64,000 nt of DNA from CAZIUL01 sp964542475 (GCA_964542475.1 CAZIUL010000020.1:5989-69988), one strand, 5' to 3'; positions 8,834 through 18,241 are shown, counted from the first letter of the stretch. Made by a program: numbers and translations. The notes: generated from the letters alone by a model not told the origin.

Positions 8834-9871
8834 TTACCCTGGAATTATCCCGGTTAGTCCCTTCAGCAGCATGCGCCCCATCACGGACTTGACACTCATC
8901 AAAGGGTTGGAGCTGTAGAACCCCAGCCTGTCCAGGTAGTAGTCGATCACCATGTCATCCAGGGCCTCTTCCAAAGGATAGCCTCCCTTTCCGTCATGGA
9001 TGCGTACGAGCATCCTGAAAAGGCCTACACGCTTCATTTCATCCATCATCGAAGTGACACTCGATCCGCTTTTTACTCCCCCCATCAGTGCGGTTTCATC
9101 TTCATTAAGATCCCAGGCCGCGTCACCGATCCTGAAGCCTTTGCACGAGCCGTCCGCCACAACCGGCTCCAGAAGCCCGCCATCCTCCCCGCCCGCATGC
9201 GAAGCATCGGTCACATCCCAGTTGCCGCCCGACAGCACAAAGCTCCCTCTGCTGTAGTCCCTCGGTTCGTGAACACGGCCTGTCCTGTTGTTGGAGAGCG
9301 TAAAGCTTCGGCAGACGGTTCCCTTTGCCTTGTCGGTTTTTTTGCGGCGGGCGGATGTTATCCTGCTGCAGCGAAGCAGAGTCTTCAGCGTTGCTATCGA
9401 GTGGTACTTGTACGCCGAATGATGAAACTCCACGTGTTCCGGATCACCAGGAACACAGCGCAAAGTCTCCATGTACAAGAAATCGAAACAGGGAAGCGCT
9501 ATGCAGTCTTCAGCTGCCCACGCGTTTTTGAACCTTTGGAAAAAGCCCGCGTGGCAGAAGTGCTTGAAAAGGAGCGCCGGCGTTTCAATCAGCAGATCGA
9601 TCCCTGACACGTCATGAGCACACAATGTTTTCAGCACACGCGGAAAGTTCGGCTTTGTCACAGCCACGTACACGAGGTCAACCCCGTCCAGGTCCGATCC
9701 GCTGAAAAGGTCCATGTCCGCGGGTTCGATCTTCGCTCCCTTGAACTCCAGCGCATCGCTGTCCTTGGAAAAGACCTTTTGTATCGAATAACACCGGCTC
9801 AGCCTCTCCAGCACGGGCAGGGTCGTGGAGCGCACCCTGCCCCCCGAGCCGATCATCAGTATCTTTTTCAT
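8834..9871 (-). CDS. Gfo/Idh/MocA-like oxidoreductase
   Basis: 345-residue NAD(P)-dependent oxidoreductase-like protein. The N-terminal Rossmann motif is MKKILMIGSGGRVRSTT, followed by DLVYVAVTKPNF and LLIETPALL, matching the VYIATPN and EKP-type segments of the Gfo/Idh/MocA family. The usual EKP lysine motif is replaced by IETPA, so catalytic activity may be altered. GGAGC precedes the ATG by 6 bases. It lies 16 bases after the GMC oxidoreductase gene, so the two are probably cotranscribed and act on the same sugar- or polyol-like compound. The substrate is unknown. Confidence 0.75.
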   Translation of the reverse strand: MKKILMIGSGGRVRSTTLPVLERLSRCYSIQKVFSKDSDALEFKGAKIEPADMDLFSGSDLDGVDLVYVAVTKPNFPRVLKTLCAHDVSGIDLLIETPALLFKHFCHAGFFQRFKNAWAAEDCIALPCFDFLYMETLRCVPGDPEHVEFHHSAYKYHSIATLKTLLRCSRITSARRKKTDKAKGTVCRSFTLSNNRTGRVHEPRDYSRGSFVLSGGNWDVTDASHAGGEDGGLLEPVVADGSCKGFRIGDAAWDLNEDETALMGGVKSGSSVTSMMDEMKRVGLFRMLVRIHDGKGGYPLEEALDDMVIDYYLDRLGFYSSNPLMSVKSVMGRMLLKGLTGIIPG

Positions 9872-9887
9872 CTGTTGCTCCGATGCA

Positions 9888-11573
9888 CTATTCGGGTCCT
9901 AAAACATTGCTTTCGAGATGTCTCGCAAGCCTGATGGAAAGCGCGACCATGGTATAGGTAGGGTTGGCGCACCCGCTAGTCGGGAAGACCGATCCGCCGG
10001 CCATGTAGACGTTGTCCACATCGTGAAGGCGGCAGTCCCTGTTCACCACTGATTCGCGCGGGTCAATGCCCATCCGCGTGGTGCCCATGTGATGCGAGGC
10101 ATCCAGGTCGATGGGCCAGCTCTTTTCCTCGCGCAGGTTTGATACCATGTGCCCGAAGCTGTTTTGCGACAGCTCATCCTTGAGAACATCATGCAGCGCT
10201 ATCATCGAACGCTTGTCCAGCTCCGTGCACTCGTGCCGCACCACGGGGAGGGGCCGGCCGTAAACATCGTTCTCGCCGCCCAGCATCACCCGGTTCTCCG
10301 GCCGCGGCTCCATCTCCATGAAGTTCCTGAGCCTGATCGTTTTTATCCTGGGCGCGCTCCTTGCAACAAGCCTGAAATACAGGTATCTCAGGACCTGTGG
10401 AAAGTTGATAAAAACCGTGATAAAAAGCATTACCCATGCGTAAACGGTCTTCCTCTCGTTCTGCAGCTCGGTGTCATCCCCGGTTTCGGAATAGTCCCTC
10501 AAGGAGACAAGTTTCCCCTGCTTCGACTTCTTCCAGCGGCTCATCAGAAACCGGCACTGTTTCGCCAGAAAAACCAGGGCTTCGACGCCTCTGTTGTCCG
10601 ACCACGGAAAAAGCGGCTCGAAACGCAGGTAAGAGTTGAGCACACCTTTTTCCTTTTGGACCTTTTGGTCGAGCTTGAGTCCCGCATAGCCCGCGTAACC
10701 CTGATACATGCAACCGAAGTAGTAGGGAAGCTCTTTTATGGGCTGGTTCAGCCTGATAATGCCATAGTAGTTTTTCGGGTGGTTCATGAAGTAGCGGCCG
10801 ACACAGCCGTGCCCGTTGCCGAGCCCCTGCTCGCACAGGTCGTTAGAATTCAGGAGGATCCTCGCGTTTTCGATGCCGCCGGTCGCCAGGATATAAACCC
10901 GGGCTTTCACCTCGAAAGTCCGCCCGGCACTCGTCCTGATGATACCCGAATCAGCCCTTTGCCCGCTCTTGTCGCATTGAATGCGGATCAGGGTTGCATC
11001 GAGGTAGAGGTCGAGCGGCGCCTGCTTCGATTCGAAAATGTGCTTGTACTCGCTGCCGAAGTTCTGCGGCTCCTGGGCGGACATGAACACCTTCTCCGTC
11101 ACCTCATTCCACGAGAGCTGCAAATCGCCCTTTTTCTTGACCGGATTCAGCCCCCCGGACAGGAAAAGGCTGAGAGGAGGGAACCGGTAACGTTTTGAAG
11201 CCGCCTCGTAGAACGGCAGGAGCTCATCGCGCGAAATCGGCCAGCCCTCCACCCCGCCGGTCCCGACCGAAGGCCTCGGTTTCATCTCCGCCTCGTCCAG
11301 GGGGCTGGAAAGCGCCGACCATGTGGTGGAGGCTCCGCCGAGGACGCGCTCGCGTGAGTACTCCTTTATGCGGATACCTTCGCTTTCAACCTTTCGGAGC
11401 CCATCACCGTGCTTCGTGGGTTTCAGGCCCCCGCTTTCAAGAACACATATCCTTATACCAGAGTCCCTGAGCTCGTTCGCCACGGTCATACCTGACGGAC
11501 CCGACCCCACGATCACGAGGTCATATTCAGGCAGTGTGGTGTTTTTCGAACTGTTGAGATCTGAAATCATCAT
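9888..11573 (-). CDS. GMC-family FAD-dependent oxidoreductase
   Basis: 561-residue flavoprotein of the glucose-methanol-choline oxidoreductase superfamily. The FAD dinucleotide motif is DLVIVGSGPSGMTVA near the N-terminus. The C-terminal GMC signature is HHMGTTRMG followed by SGCANPTYTMVALSIRLA, where the His-Asn pair of the family active site lies. The open frame extends 58 codons upstream, but that part overlaps the FG-GAP gene and is repetitive Thr/Arg sequence. The ATG-ATG at 11573 is preferred. The Shine-Dalgarno site is weak (GGGATGG). It is probably an alcohol or sugar dehydrogenase. It sits between the FG-GAP lipoprotein and Gfo/Idh genes on the same strand. Confidence 0.88.
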   Translation of the reverse strand: MMISDLNSSKNTTLPEYDLVIVGSGPSGMTVANELRDSGIRICVLESGGLKPTKHGDGLRKVESEGIRIKEYSRERVLGGASTTWSALSSPLDEAEMKPRPSVGTGGVEGWPISRDELLPFYEAASKRYRFPPLSLFLSGGLNPVKKKGDLQLSWNEVTEKVFMSAQEPQNFGSEYKHIFESKQAPLDLYLDATLIRIQCDKSGQRADSGIIRTSAGRTFEVKARVYILATGGIENARILLNSNDLCEQGLGNGHGCVGRYFMNHPKNYYGIIRLNQPIKELPYYFGCMYQGYAGYAGLKLDQKVQKEKGVLNSYLRFEPLFPWSDNRGVEALVFLAKQCRFLMSRWKKSKQGKLVSLRDYSETGDDTELQNERKTVYAWVMLFITVFINFPQVLRYLYFRLVARSAPRIKTIRLRNFMEMEPRPENRVMLGGENDVYGRPLPVVRHECTELDKRSMIALHDVLKDELSQNSFGHMVSNLREEKSWPIDLDASHHMGTTRMGIDPRESVVNRDCRLHDVDNVYMAGGSVFPTSGCANPTYTMVALSIRLARHLESNVLGPE

Positions 11574-11619
11574 GCCATCCCGTATTCGAACACGAACGCG
11601 CAAGCAAAGCGGTTCATCA

Positions 11620-12978
11620 TCAGTTGATGTCGTTGTCGTTGTTGCCGTTGTTTTTGTTGAGAACGATCTGTAACGTGGGCACGACCGGTTCCGGAGGCGG
11701 TCTTGCACCGGCTGTCTCGCCGAGTACATCCAGGTCTCCGTCTCCATCCATGTCTACCAGTGTAAGGTGATGGAGCGCTGCAAGGTCAGAGCGCACCCTG
11801 CATTCGGCCCAGACACGCCCGCCGTTTCTATCGGTTTTGCCCGCGAAGATCACAAGTGTCCCGTCCCTGTCGTTCCAGGAGGGGTTATCCACGCTCCCGG
11901 GCGTCTTTCGCCAGTTCATCGCTCCGGTGACCACATCAAGCACATCGTTGCCGTCCAGGTCCGCCACCCCAAGGTTTTCGGGATCCTGCTCCACGGTGCC
12001 GAGCACCTTTGCCCGCCCCCTGATCTCGGCGCCCGGCCCGGTCCTGTTGAACCAGATCCCTATTCTGGACGAACCCACGCGGTGCGAGTGCCCCTCCGAG
12101 AAAACGAGGTCCGCGTCTTTGTCACCATCCATGTCAGTAGCCACGATGTTCGACGGGGAAAAGTTCGTTGTCCAGGAAAAACCGGTCCAGGCCTCATCCA
12201 GCTTTCCTTTCGGGTTCAGCCAGACCGTTCTGTACTGAACAATGTCATTGAAACCGTCCCCATCGATGTCAGCCGCGCACAAACCGAAATCCACAGGCCG
12301 CACAAACCCATCCGGGCCCGTGATCGGAACCCTGCGCCATATCGCGCGCGTCCCCTGGTTTTCGAGCTTGTAAACAGCCAGCCAATCGTTCTCCCTGTCC
12401 GTGCTTTCGATATAAGCGGCTCCGCGCGGAGCAATGATCTCGGGCACACCGTCGTTGTCCAGGTCCGAGGCAACAATGTCGTGCAGGAAGTTTCCTGGAA
12501 CGGGATCGAGAACGAAGCGCTCCCATTCGTCCGCTCTGACACCCGGATTCTTCCACCAGAACAGAAGGCCGGGCATGGTCCTGTTGTCCGCACCTCCCCC
12601 GCCTGCTGAAACCAGGTCCGGCAGTCCGTCCAGGTCCATGTCCAGCACGAGCAGTCCGTTCGCGCACCCTTCGCAATCGATTGTATGGCGGCAAAAGCAC
12701 AGGCCTTTGTTCTCCCGCTCCAGCCAGAAAACCATGTCAGGCCCGACTGCGGCGATATCCAGGTCGTCATCGAGGTCAAGATCGCATGCGCTCACAGCGC
12801 CGGGCAATGACCAGGTGCGCGAATCCAGCACCACTACAGAATCCCCATTCCACGCGCCCTCGAGGAAAACAACCGAATCAGGCGGCTCGATCCCCGGGCC
12901 GCACCCCACAGCTTGCGCCAGGAGCAAGATGACCGGAAAAACCAGCCTGAAGGTTTCCAGCGTCATACGGTAAAACAC
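11620..12978 (-). CDS. FG-GAP/VCBS repeat lipoprotein
   Basis: 452-residue exported protein. The N-terminal signal ends in a lipobox-like LLAQAVGC. The body contains at least six Asp-rich beta-propeller repeats of FG-GAP/VCBS type (for example DLDLDDDLDIAAVG, DMDLDGLPDLVSAG, DLDNDGVPEIIAP, DIDGDGFNDIVQY, DMDGDKDADLVFS, DMDGDGDLDVLGE), which usually bind calcium. The C-terminus is an Asn/Asp low-complexity tail. Such proteins are surface or periplasmic propellers. It is first in an apparent operon with two oxidoreductases. The first in-frame Met is used; a Met four codons later is equally possible. Confidence 0.85.
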   Translation of the reverse strand: MFYRMTLETFRLVFPVILLLAQAVGCGPGIEPPDSVVFLEGAWNGDSVVVLDSRTWSLPGAVSACDLDLDDDLDIAAVGPDMVFWLERENKGLCFCRHTIDCEGCANGLLVLDMDLDGLPDLVSAGGGGADNRTMPGLLFWWKNPGVRADEWERFVLDPVPGNFLHDIVASDLDNDGVPEIIAPRGAAYIESTDRENDWLAVYKLENQGTRAIWRRVPITGPDGFVRPVDFGLCAADIDGDGFNDIVQYRTVWLNPKGKLDEAWTGFSWTTNFSPSNIVATDMDGDKDADLVFSEGHSHRVGSSRIGIWFNRTGPGAEIRGRAKVLGTVEQDPENLGVADLDGNDVLDVVTGAMNWRKTPGSVDNPSWNDRDGTLVIFAGKTDRNGGRVWAECRVRSDLAALHHLTLVDMDGDGDLDVLGETAGARPPPEPVVPTLQIVLNKNNGNNDNDIN

Positions 12979-13081
12979 GATTCACTCCAGGCATCGCTTC
13001 ACATTACGATCAGATAACATTCCAATATCACTCTATCAGCCCTGCTGTTTGTTTTCGGGCGCTTTTTGACTTCTGCTGTCC

Positions 13082-13259
13082 TAACCCGCATATTTCATCC
13101 TCTTCTGCTGCGGCACCGTAACCTGCACTGTGGCTGCGTTTCATGCCAGGAGACGATCCTCAACCTGTAAGAACAGGCCTGCGGTCGTCTCCTGACATGC
13201 GCCTTGCCACATCACAGTTTACGGCACCTCGCGACGAAGAGTATGAAATAAGCGGGCTA
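13082..13259. repeat. Palindromic intergenic element, family 1, copy 2 (inverted)
   Basis: 178-base copy lying in the opposite orientation to copy 1, from TAACCCGC to GCGGGCTA. The inner stem is CCAGGAGACGA/TCGTCTCCTGAC around a CCTGT-AAGA-ACAGG hairpin. It sits in the 391-base gap between the divergent FG-GAP and mannosidase genes. The flanks of this gap are AT-rich and show nothing else that I can name. Confidence 0.9.
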
Positions 13260-13369
13260 ATAATAGATTTTGTTGGCCGGTATTTAATGGCAAATCTGCA
13301 GGCAATAGTGTCATTTCTTATGCTTATCAAGAAAGGTCTTGACCTCTTTTTTAACACGGAGCATCAGCA

Positions 13370-15931
13370 GTGAAAAAACACCGAGTACACCTGATCTGCA
13401 ACGCGCACCTCGATCCTGTGTGGCAGTGGCGCTGGGAGGAGGGATGCGCGGAAGCAATGGCAACCTTCCAGACCGCTGCCGACCTGCTCGATGAACACCC
13501 GGACCTGATCTTCAATCACAACGAGGCGCTGCTATACAGGTGGGTCGAAAAATACGATCCGCGGCTTTTCCTGCGGATCCGGGAGCTCGTTAAACAGGAG
13601 CGCTGGCACATCAGCGGCGGCTGGTTCCTGCAGCCGGACGCGAACCTGCCGGGCGTCGAATCGTACTTCCGCCACATCCGGGAAGGGAGGCTTTACTTCC
13701 TCGACCGCTTCGGCGTGACACCGCGGGTGGCTTACAACTTCGACTCGTTCGGCCACTGCTGGGGTCTTCCGCAGGTGCTTCGGCTCTGCGGGTACGACAT
13801 GTACATCCACATGCGGCCGGGAAGGGACGGGCTCGACCTTCCATCCGAGCTGTACCAGTGGGAAGGGGCGGACGGAACGAGGATCCCCGCGCTCAGGATC
13901 GAGGTCGGCCTTTACCACACCGAGCGCGACAACATCGAGGACCGCCTCAGGCAAGGCGTTGAGGCCGCCCTGAAACAGGGAAGGGATGTGCCGGTTTTCT
14001 GGGGGCTCGGAAACCACGGCGGAGGCCCCACCAGGGAAGACCTGAAAAAGATCGATGAGTTCATGGGCAATGAAAAGCGCGTCTCGATAATCCACAGCAC
14101 GCCGGAGTCGCTGTGCGAGGCCCTTGCTGTGCACGCCCGTGTGGCGCCGATCAAAAAAGGAGACCTGCAACGCGCTTTCACAGGGTGCTACACATCGCTT
14201 TCGCGCTTGAAGCGAAGAGCGCGTAAAAGCCTGGGCCGCCTGAAACAGGCTGAGGCCATGGCTGCGGCGGCATGGTGGGCCGAAGGCGCGGATTATCCGG
14301 ATGAGAGCATTGAACAGGCATGGAGGGACCACCTTTTCAACGATTTTCACGATATCCTGCCCGGAACATGCATCCAGCCCGCTGAGCAGGATTCGCTCGA
14401 CATATACGGAAAGGCTGCCGAATGTGCGCGGAACCTGCGTCTGGGCGCCATTGCATCGCTCACCCGCGGACCGGGGAGGCAGGGCTCTGCGCTTCCCGTA
14501 ACCGTGATGAACACCTCCCCGTCGACAAGGCTCGTACCTGTTGAAGTGGAGTTCATGGCTGACTACCGGCCGTATTGGAAAGGCGACTGGAGAATGAGCC
14601 TCCGGACACCCTCCGGAAAAAAGCCGCTTTTTCAGGAGGAAAAACCGGAGTCCCTCCTACCGTTCAACGACTGGCGCCGAAAGGTCTGTTTCATGGCTGA
14701 TCTGCCGGGGCTGGGCATCGCGCACTACCTGCTTGAAGCCCATGAAAAAAAAGCTGAAGCATCAATGCCCGGACAGGCGGCAGGACGAGCGGATGCCGCT
14801 CCGCTTGATGAGGACACGCCGGTCTGCTGCTCGACCGACCCATCGACCGGACTGATCACCGGGATGCGCACAAGCACCGGAAAAGAGTGCGTATCAGGAC
14901 CTCTGCTCCAACCTGTCGTGGTCCTGGATCACGGCGATTCATGGGGTACCGGGCTGGACAGGTACAACGAAGAGGCCGGCCGGTTCGAGGCAATGAAGGG
15001 CTCTGTGAAAACCGTTCAGCGCGGCCCGGTAAGGAGCATCATCGAATCTGTCCACACCTACGGATCGAGCAGGATCGTCATGCACACGATCACCTACACC
15101 ATGTGGCCTGTTGTAGAGCTCCGTTTCCGCGTTCTCTGGAACGAGGCATCGAAAAGGCTGAAGCTCGGTATCCCGACGGTGTTTTCGGACGGGACTCTCG
15201 ATTGCGAGATCCCCGGAGGTGTAATAACCAGACCTGCTGACGGACGGGAACATGTTCACGGCCGCTGGATGATAATTGGGGAAAAAAACGGAACAGCAGC
15301 GCTCGGCATCGTGAACTCCGGACAGCACGGAATCGATTTCCAGCAAGGCCGCGCGCACCTGTCTGTCCTCAGGGGCCCTGCTTACTGCCACGAGCAAGGG
15401 CTGGATTTGACAGACCGTGAGGTAAAACATATGGATCAAGGCGTTCACCAGTTCCGCCTCCTTGCCGTTGCTGGAGAAGCGGGAGAGCTCGCTGTAAAGC
15501 TGCCGGGGCTTGCCGACTGGCTCGACGCACCCCCCATTGCAATCGCACACCTGCCCGCGGGCAAGCTGTTCGACCCCCCACAACCCAAAGGGTCAAGCGT
15601 TCGGCAGGCAAGGCTGTTCCCAGGTGAACTGCTTTCACTGTCGCCTGGAAACGTGCGCATGACCGCTTTCAAGCGTTCACAGGACAAAAAGGGACTCACC
15701 ATCAGGCTGCAGGAATCCGCGGGAAAGAAATGCAATGCACGCATTCTTTTAAGAAAAAAGGGACAAGAAGAGGGAGCAGATTACCCGAAAGATATAAAAG
15801 ACAGATATGACCGGATCAACAGCGACTCGGTCATCGATGCGCAGATGATCTTTAACCCTTTTGAAATCAAAACGTTACGCCTTAACCGTTCCGGAAGTTG
15901 GCATGAGACCGACCCGGTTCTAGAATTGTGA
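13370..15931 (+). CDS. Glycoside hydrolase family 38 alpha-mannosidase
   Basis: 853-residue GH38 enzyme that removes alpha-linked mannose with a zinc-assisted double-displacement mechanism. The N-terminus carries NAHLDPVWQW with zinc ligands His13 and Asp15. The nucleophile is Asp125 in YNFDSFGHCWGLPQ. A three-helix middle domain ends near FNDFHDILPGTC, and the C-terminal beta domains follow. There is no signal peptide, so it acts in the cytoplasm on imported or internal mannosides. It starts with GTG after CGGAG at 8 bases. Its stop overlaps a small ORF (GTGA). Confidence 0.95.
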   Translation: MKKHRVHLICNAHLDPVWQWRWEEGCAEAMATFQTAADLLDEHPDLIFNHNEALLYRWVEKYDPRLFLRIRELVKQERWHISGGWFLQPDANLPGVESYFRHIREGRLYFLDRFGVTPRVAYNFDSFGHCWGLPQVLRLCGYDMYIHMRPGRDGLDLPSELYQWEGADGTRIPALRIEVGLYHTERDNIEDRLRQGVEAALKQGRDVPVFWGLGNHGGGPTREDLKKIDEFMGNEKRVSIIHSTPESLCEALAVHARVAPIKKGDLQRAFTGCYTSLSRLKRRARKSLGRLKQAEAMAAAAWWAEGADYPDESIEQAWRDHLFNDFHDILPGTCIQPAEQDSLDIYGKAAECARNLRLGAIASLTRGPGRQGSALPVTVMNTSPSTRLVPVEVEFMADYRPYWKGDWRMSLRTPSGKKPLFQEEKPESLLPFNDWRRKVCFMADLPGLGIAHYLLEAHEKKAEASMPGQAAGRADAAPLDEDTPVCCSTDPSTGLITGMRTSTGKECVSGPLLQPVVVLDHGDSWGTGLDRYNEEAGRFEAMKGSVKTVQRGPVRSIIESVHTYGSSRIVMHTITYTMWPVVELRFRVLWNEASKRLKLGIPTVFSDGTLDCEIPGGVITRPADGREHVHGRWMIIGEKNGTAALGIVNSGQHGIDFQQGRAHLSVLRGPAYCHEQGLDLTDREVKHMDQGVHQFRLLAVAGEAGELAVKLPGLADWLDAPPIAIAHLPAGKLFDPPQPKGSSVRQARLFPGELLSLSPGNVRMTAFKRSQDKKGLTIRLQESAGKKCNARILLRKKGQEEGADYPKDIKDRYDRINSDSVIDAQMIFNPFEIKTLRLNRSGSWHETDPVLEL

Positions 15932-16083
15932 ACAGGCAACAGAACCGTTTTGACCCGGAGTACGTCAAAAAAATGTATGTGTTCTCAGGCATGAACTCCA
16001 TTGAATACATCAAGTTTGTGGTATTATCGAAACTCGATAGAAAGCCTGAACACAAGCACACGTTTAAACCTACACGGGTATAA
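15928..16083 (+). CDS. Small ORF coupled to the mannosidase stop
   Basis: 51-codon ORF starting with GTG inside the last codons of the mannosidase gene (GTGA overlap) and ending in TAA. It encodes a basic peptide that begins MNRQQNRFDPEYVKKMYVF and ends in HKHTFKPTRV, with a mildly hydrophobic centre (IEYIKFVVLSK). The four-base overlap is the same coupling seen in several operons of this window, which supports translation. There is no independent ribosome binding site and no recognised family. It could be a chance extension. Confidence 0.4.
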   Translation: MNRQQNRFDPEYVKKMYVFSGMNSIEYIKFVVLSKLDRKPEHKHTFKPTRV

Positions 16084-16142
16084 CAGCTTAAAAATAAGCG
16101 GGTGAACCGGTTCTTAACCTAACGCCGGGACAGGACATCAGA

Positions 16143-16661
16143 TTGAACAACCATCGCACATCTTCGAACGGGTTGTACGACTTAATCGTCAGCCACGGGT
16201 TCGCTTGCGACTCCATGCTGAAGGGGCTCGCCCGCTGGCTCCGGGCCGCGGGTTATGATGCGTGGTGGTCGTATAACATCGATGATGCCGAGCTGATCCG
16301 CTTCGCAAAAGAAGAAAAACGAGTCCTGGTCACCAGCGACTCGGGCATTATGAAAACCCTCGCTGCATCTAACGGCGAGTTCCCCTCGCTTTTCATCCCC
16401 AGGGAAATGAACGTGCCGGAGCAGGTAAAGCACGTGTTCACCGAGTTCGAACTTAACCGCCTTCAGCCGCGCTGCATGAAGTGCGGCGGTCATCTCGCAT
16501 GGATTCCCAAGGCATCGGTCAGAGAAGAAGCGCCATCCAAAACCTACTGCTGGCTCGATGATTTCTACAGGTGCCTGCGTTGCGGCCAGCTCTTCTGGAA
16601 AGGCACACACTGGATCAAGATCCAGGACCGCCTCCGCGACGTGGTTCCGTTCACGTCCTAG
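16143..16661 (+). CDS. Mut7-C RNase domain protein with zinc ribbon
   Basis: 172-residue protein of the Mut7-C (DUF82) PIN-like nuclease family. The core starts at FACDSMLKGLARWLRAAGYD, with the conserved acidic residue in the family's usual place. It continues with VLVTSDSG and ends in a zinc ribbon with CMKCGG and CLRCGQLFWKGTHW. The proposed TTG start adds 17 residues before the core; no ATG lies upstream of the first catalytic Asp, so a non-ATG start is needed. The stop codon TAG is formed by the first bases of a palindromic repeat. The function of the family is presumed RNA cleavage. Confidence 0.85.
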   Translation: MNNHRTSSNGLYDLIVSHGFACDSMLKGLARWLRAAGYDAWWSYNIDDAELIRFAKEEKRVLVTSDSGIMKTLAASNGEFPSLFIPREMNVPEQVKHVFTEFELNRLQPRCMKCGGHLAWIPKASVREEAPSKTYCWLDDFYRCLRCGQLFWKGTHWIKIQDRLRDVVPFTS

Positions 16662-16836
16662 CCCGCATGTTTCATACTCATCGTAGCGAGGCGCTGTAAA
16701 CTGTGTTGTGGCAAGGCGCATGGCAGGAGACGACCGCAGGCCTGTTCCTACAGGTTGAGGATCGTCTCCTGGTATGAAACGCAGCATGAACGCAGTTTAC
16801 GGTGCCGCAGCAGATGAGGATGAAAAATGCGGGCCA
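16659..16836. repeat. Palindromic intergenic element, family 1, copy 3
   Basis: 178-base copy between convergent genes. Its first three bases are the TAG stop of the Mut7-C gene. The central stem AGGAGACGA/TCGTCTCCT and the CCTGT-TCCT-ACAGG hairpin are intact. The right end reads GCGGGCCA, so the expected flanking TA has become CA. Confidence 0.88.
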
Positions 16837-16887
16837 GGTCAGTCCTCTTCCTCCGCATCCTCCTTGTCCACCGTGGTTCTCTTTCCT

Positions 16888-17682
16888 TTACTCTTTTTCG
16901 TGAGGAATCCTCGCAATCAAAGAAGGGATGAAATCCAGGTAGTCGCATGATGCCAGGTGGTAGCTGACCCCCTTGCGCACTCCAAGAAACGAACATCCCG
17001 GAGAAGGCACGGCTTTATGCAGATGGCCGAACACGCAGTGGTGGATGCCTGCTTCTTCCATCAGGCGTGAAGCTCTCGTCTCTTCGAAATCGATGGAAAT
17101 GGGAGGAAAATGGACCATTGCTATCCTCAGCTCCGCCCTTGAATTCATGTCCGCAAGAGCCATTTTCAGCCGGTTGAGCTCCCGTGTAAAGATCTTTTCA
17201 TCCCTTTCCGGATCTTGCATTACAGGCGGTTTTTCACCTTTTGCGCGCGAAGCAGGCGGCAGATCCAGATCCTCTCTTTGAGGAAGGCCCAGCCCCGGCA
17301 TCCGGATATCTTCCCACAGCCTCGTTCCAGCGATGGCCACACCATCGATGAAGAGCGCGTCGTGATGAAGGGCAAACACGTTGTCAGGCAGCGCGGACCT
17401 GACCTTTGCGACAGAGCTCCACCAGTAGTCGTGGTTGCCGCGAACCAGCACTTTCCTGCCTGGTAGGCCGGCGATGTACTCGATGTCTGGACGGGCATTG
17501 TCGAGCTTCATGGCCCACGATATATCACCCGCAATGAGAAGTATGTCTTTGTCTCCCACGACCTCTTTTGAGCGCTGTTCGATTTTCCGCTCGTGGTCGT
17601 TCCAGTACCTTCCAAAGGCCGACATGCTTTTCCCGGGCACTCCCGCTGAAAGATGCAGGTCTGAAATCGCGAAAATATTCAT
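16888..17682 (-). CDS. Metallophosphoesterase
   Basis: 264-residue calcineurin-like phosphoesterase. All metal-binding motifs are visible in order: ISDLHLS near the N-terminus, GDISWAM, VRGNHDYWW, and GHLHK near the C-terminus. There is no signal peptide, so it is cytoplasmic. It resembles the bacterial YkuE/YunD-type predicted phosphohydrolases. It follows a small zinc-ribbon-like gene by 29 bases on the same strand. No clear Shine-Dalgarno site is seen before the ATG. Its substrate cannot be inferred. Confidence 0.9.
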   Translation of the reverse strand: MNIFAISDLHLSAGVPGKSMSAFGRYWNDHERKIEQRSKEVVGDKDILLIAGDISWAMKLDNARPDIEYIAGLPGRKVLVRGNHDYWWSSVAKVRSALPDNVFALHHDALFIDGVAIAGTRLWEDIRMPGLGLPQREDLDLPPASRAKGEKPPVMQDPERDEKIFTRELNRLKMALADMNSRAELRIAMVHFPPISIDFEETRASRLMEEAGIHHCVFGHLHKAVPSPGCSFLGVRKGVSYHLASCDYLDFIPSLIARIPHEKE

Positions 17683-17711
17683 GATCGAATATCAACGAAG
17701 CAGCAAAGGGA

Positions 17712-18032
17712 TCAATCCCAGAAATCGCTCCGGTCCTCCGACTCTTCCTCGTTGTCCTTGTTTTTCGCTTTATCCCGGGCATCCTTGAACAGGCTGTCGA
17801 GCCCTTTTTTTCTGCCCGACACCTTTTTCATGGCATCCGCAAAAGTCGAATCGCCCTTTCCCTTTTTGTCGGCGACCTTGCCAAGCGCGTCGTCGAAACC
17901 GCCGGGATCCGGTTTGTCGTCTTCACCGCGCTTGTCCGCTTCGAAATGGCGTATGATCTTGCCGTTTCTTGCATCGATGATGATGATGCCGTTGCACACG
18001 GGACAATGGACCTTGAACTCCAGGACTGTCAT
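17712..18032 (-). CDS. Small charged protein with N-terminal CPVC
   Basis: 106-residue protein of unknown function. The N-terminus (EFKVHCPVCNGIIIIDARNGKIIRH) looks like half of a zinc ribbon, with CxxC and a beta-hairpin. The rest is highly charged with repeated DALGKVADKKGKG, FADAMKKVSGRKKG and LFKDARDKAKNK units of about 20 residues, likely helical. GGAGGG precedes the ATG by 8 bases. A TIR element is inserted just upstream of that site, so its promoter region lies in or beyond the element. Confidence 0.7.
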   Translation of the reverse strand: MTVLEFKVHCPVCNGIIIIDARNGKIIRHFEADKRGEDDKPDPGGFDDALGKVADKKGKGDSTFADAMKKVSGRKKGLDSLFKDARDKAKNKDNEEESEDRSDFWD

Positions 18033-18047
18033 ATAAGCACCCTCCTG

Positions 18048-18241
18048 TTAACCTTAATGCGTCAAAAGCTTCGGCATAAAACGCTTCGCTTGGCCGATAG
18101 CACGCCATCTACAACATAAAACCAATTTTCCGTCTCCTCACATAAGATGCACTTAAGTTCCGGGACAAAAAACCGATTTTATGCTGTAGCTGATGCACTC
18201 TTGGCCATTTCTGCTCGAAGCTTTTGACGCATTAAGGTTAA
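18048..18241. mobile_element. MITE-like element, family 2, copy A
   Basis: 194-base non-coding element bounded by perfect 26-base terminal inverted repeats (18048-18073 and 18216-18241), starting TTAACCTTAATGCGTCA. The same end is found on the element at 48368-48588. It lies directly before the ribosome binding site of the small CPVC gene, and its right end abuts a half copy of the family 1 palindrome. Confidence 0.85.

Noticed and set aside
10149..11198. A 349-codon open frame opposite to the GMC oxidoreductase.
   Set aside because: Antisense shadow of a well-conserved flavoprotein; the translation shows no recognisable family.
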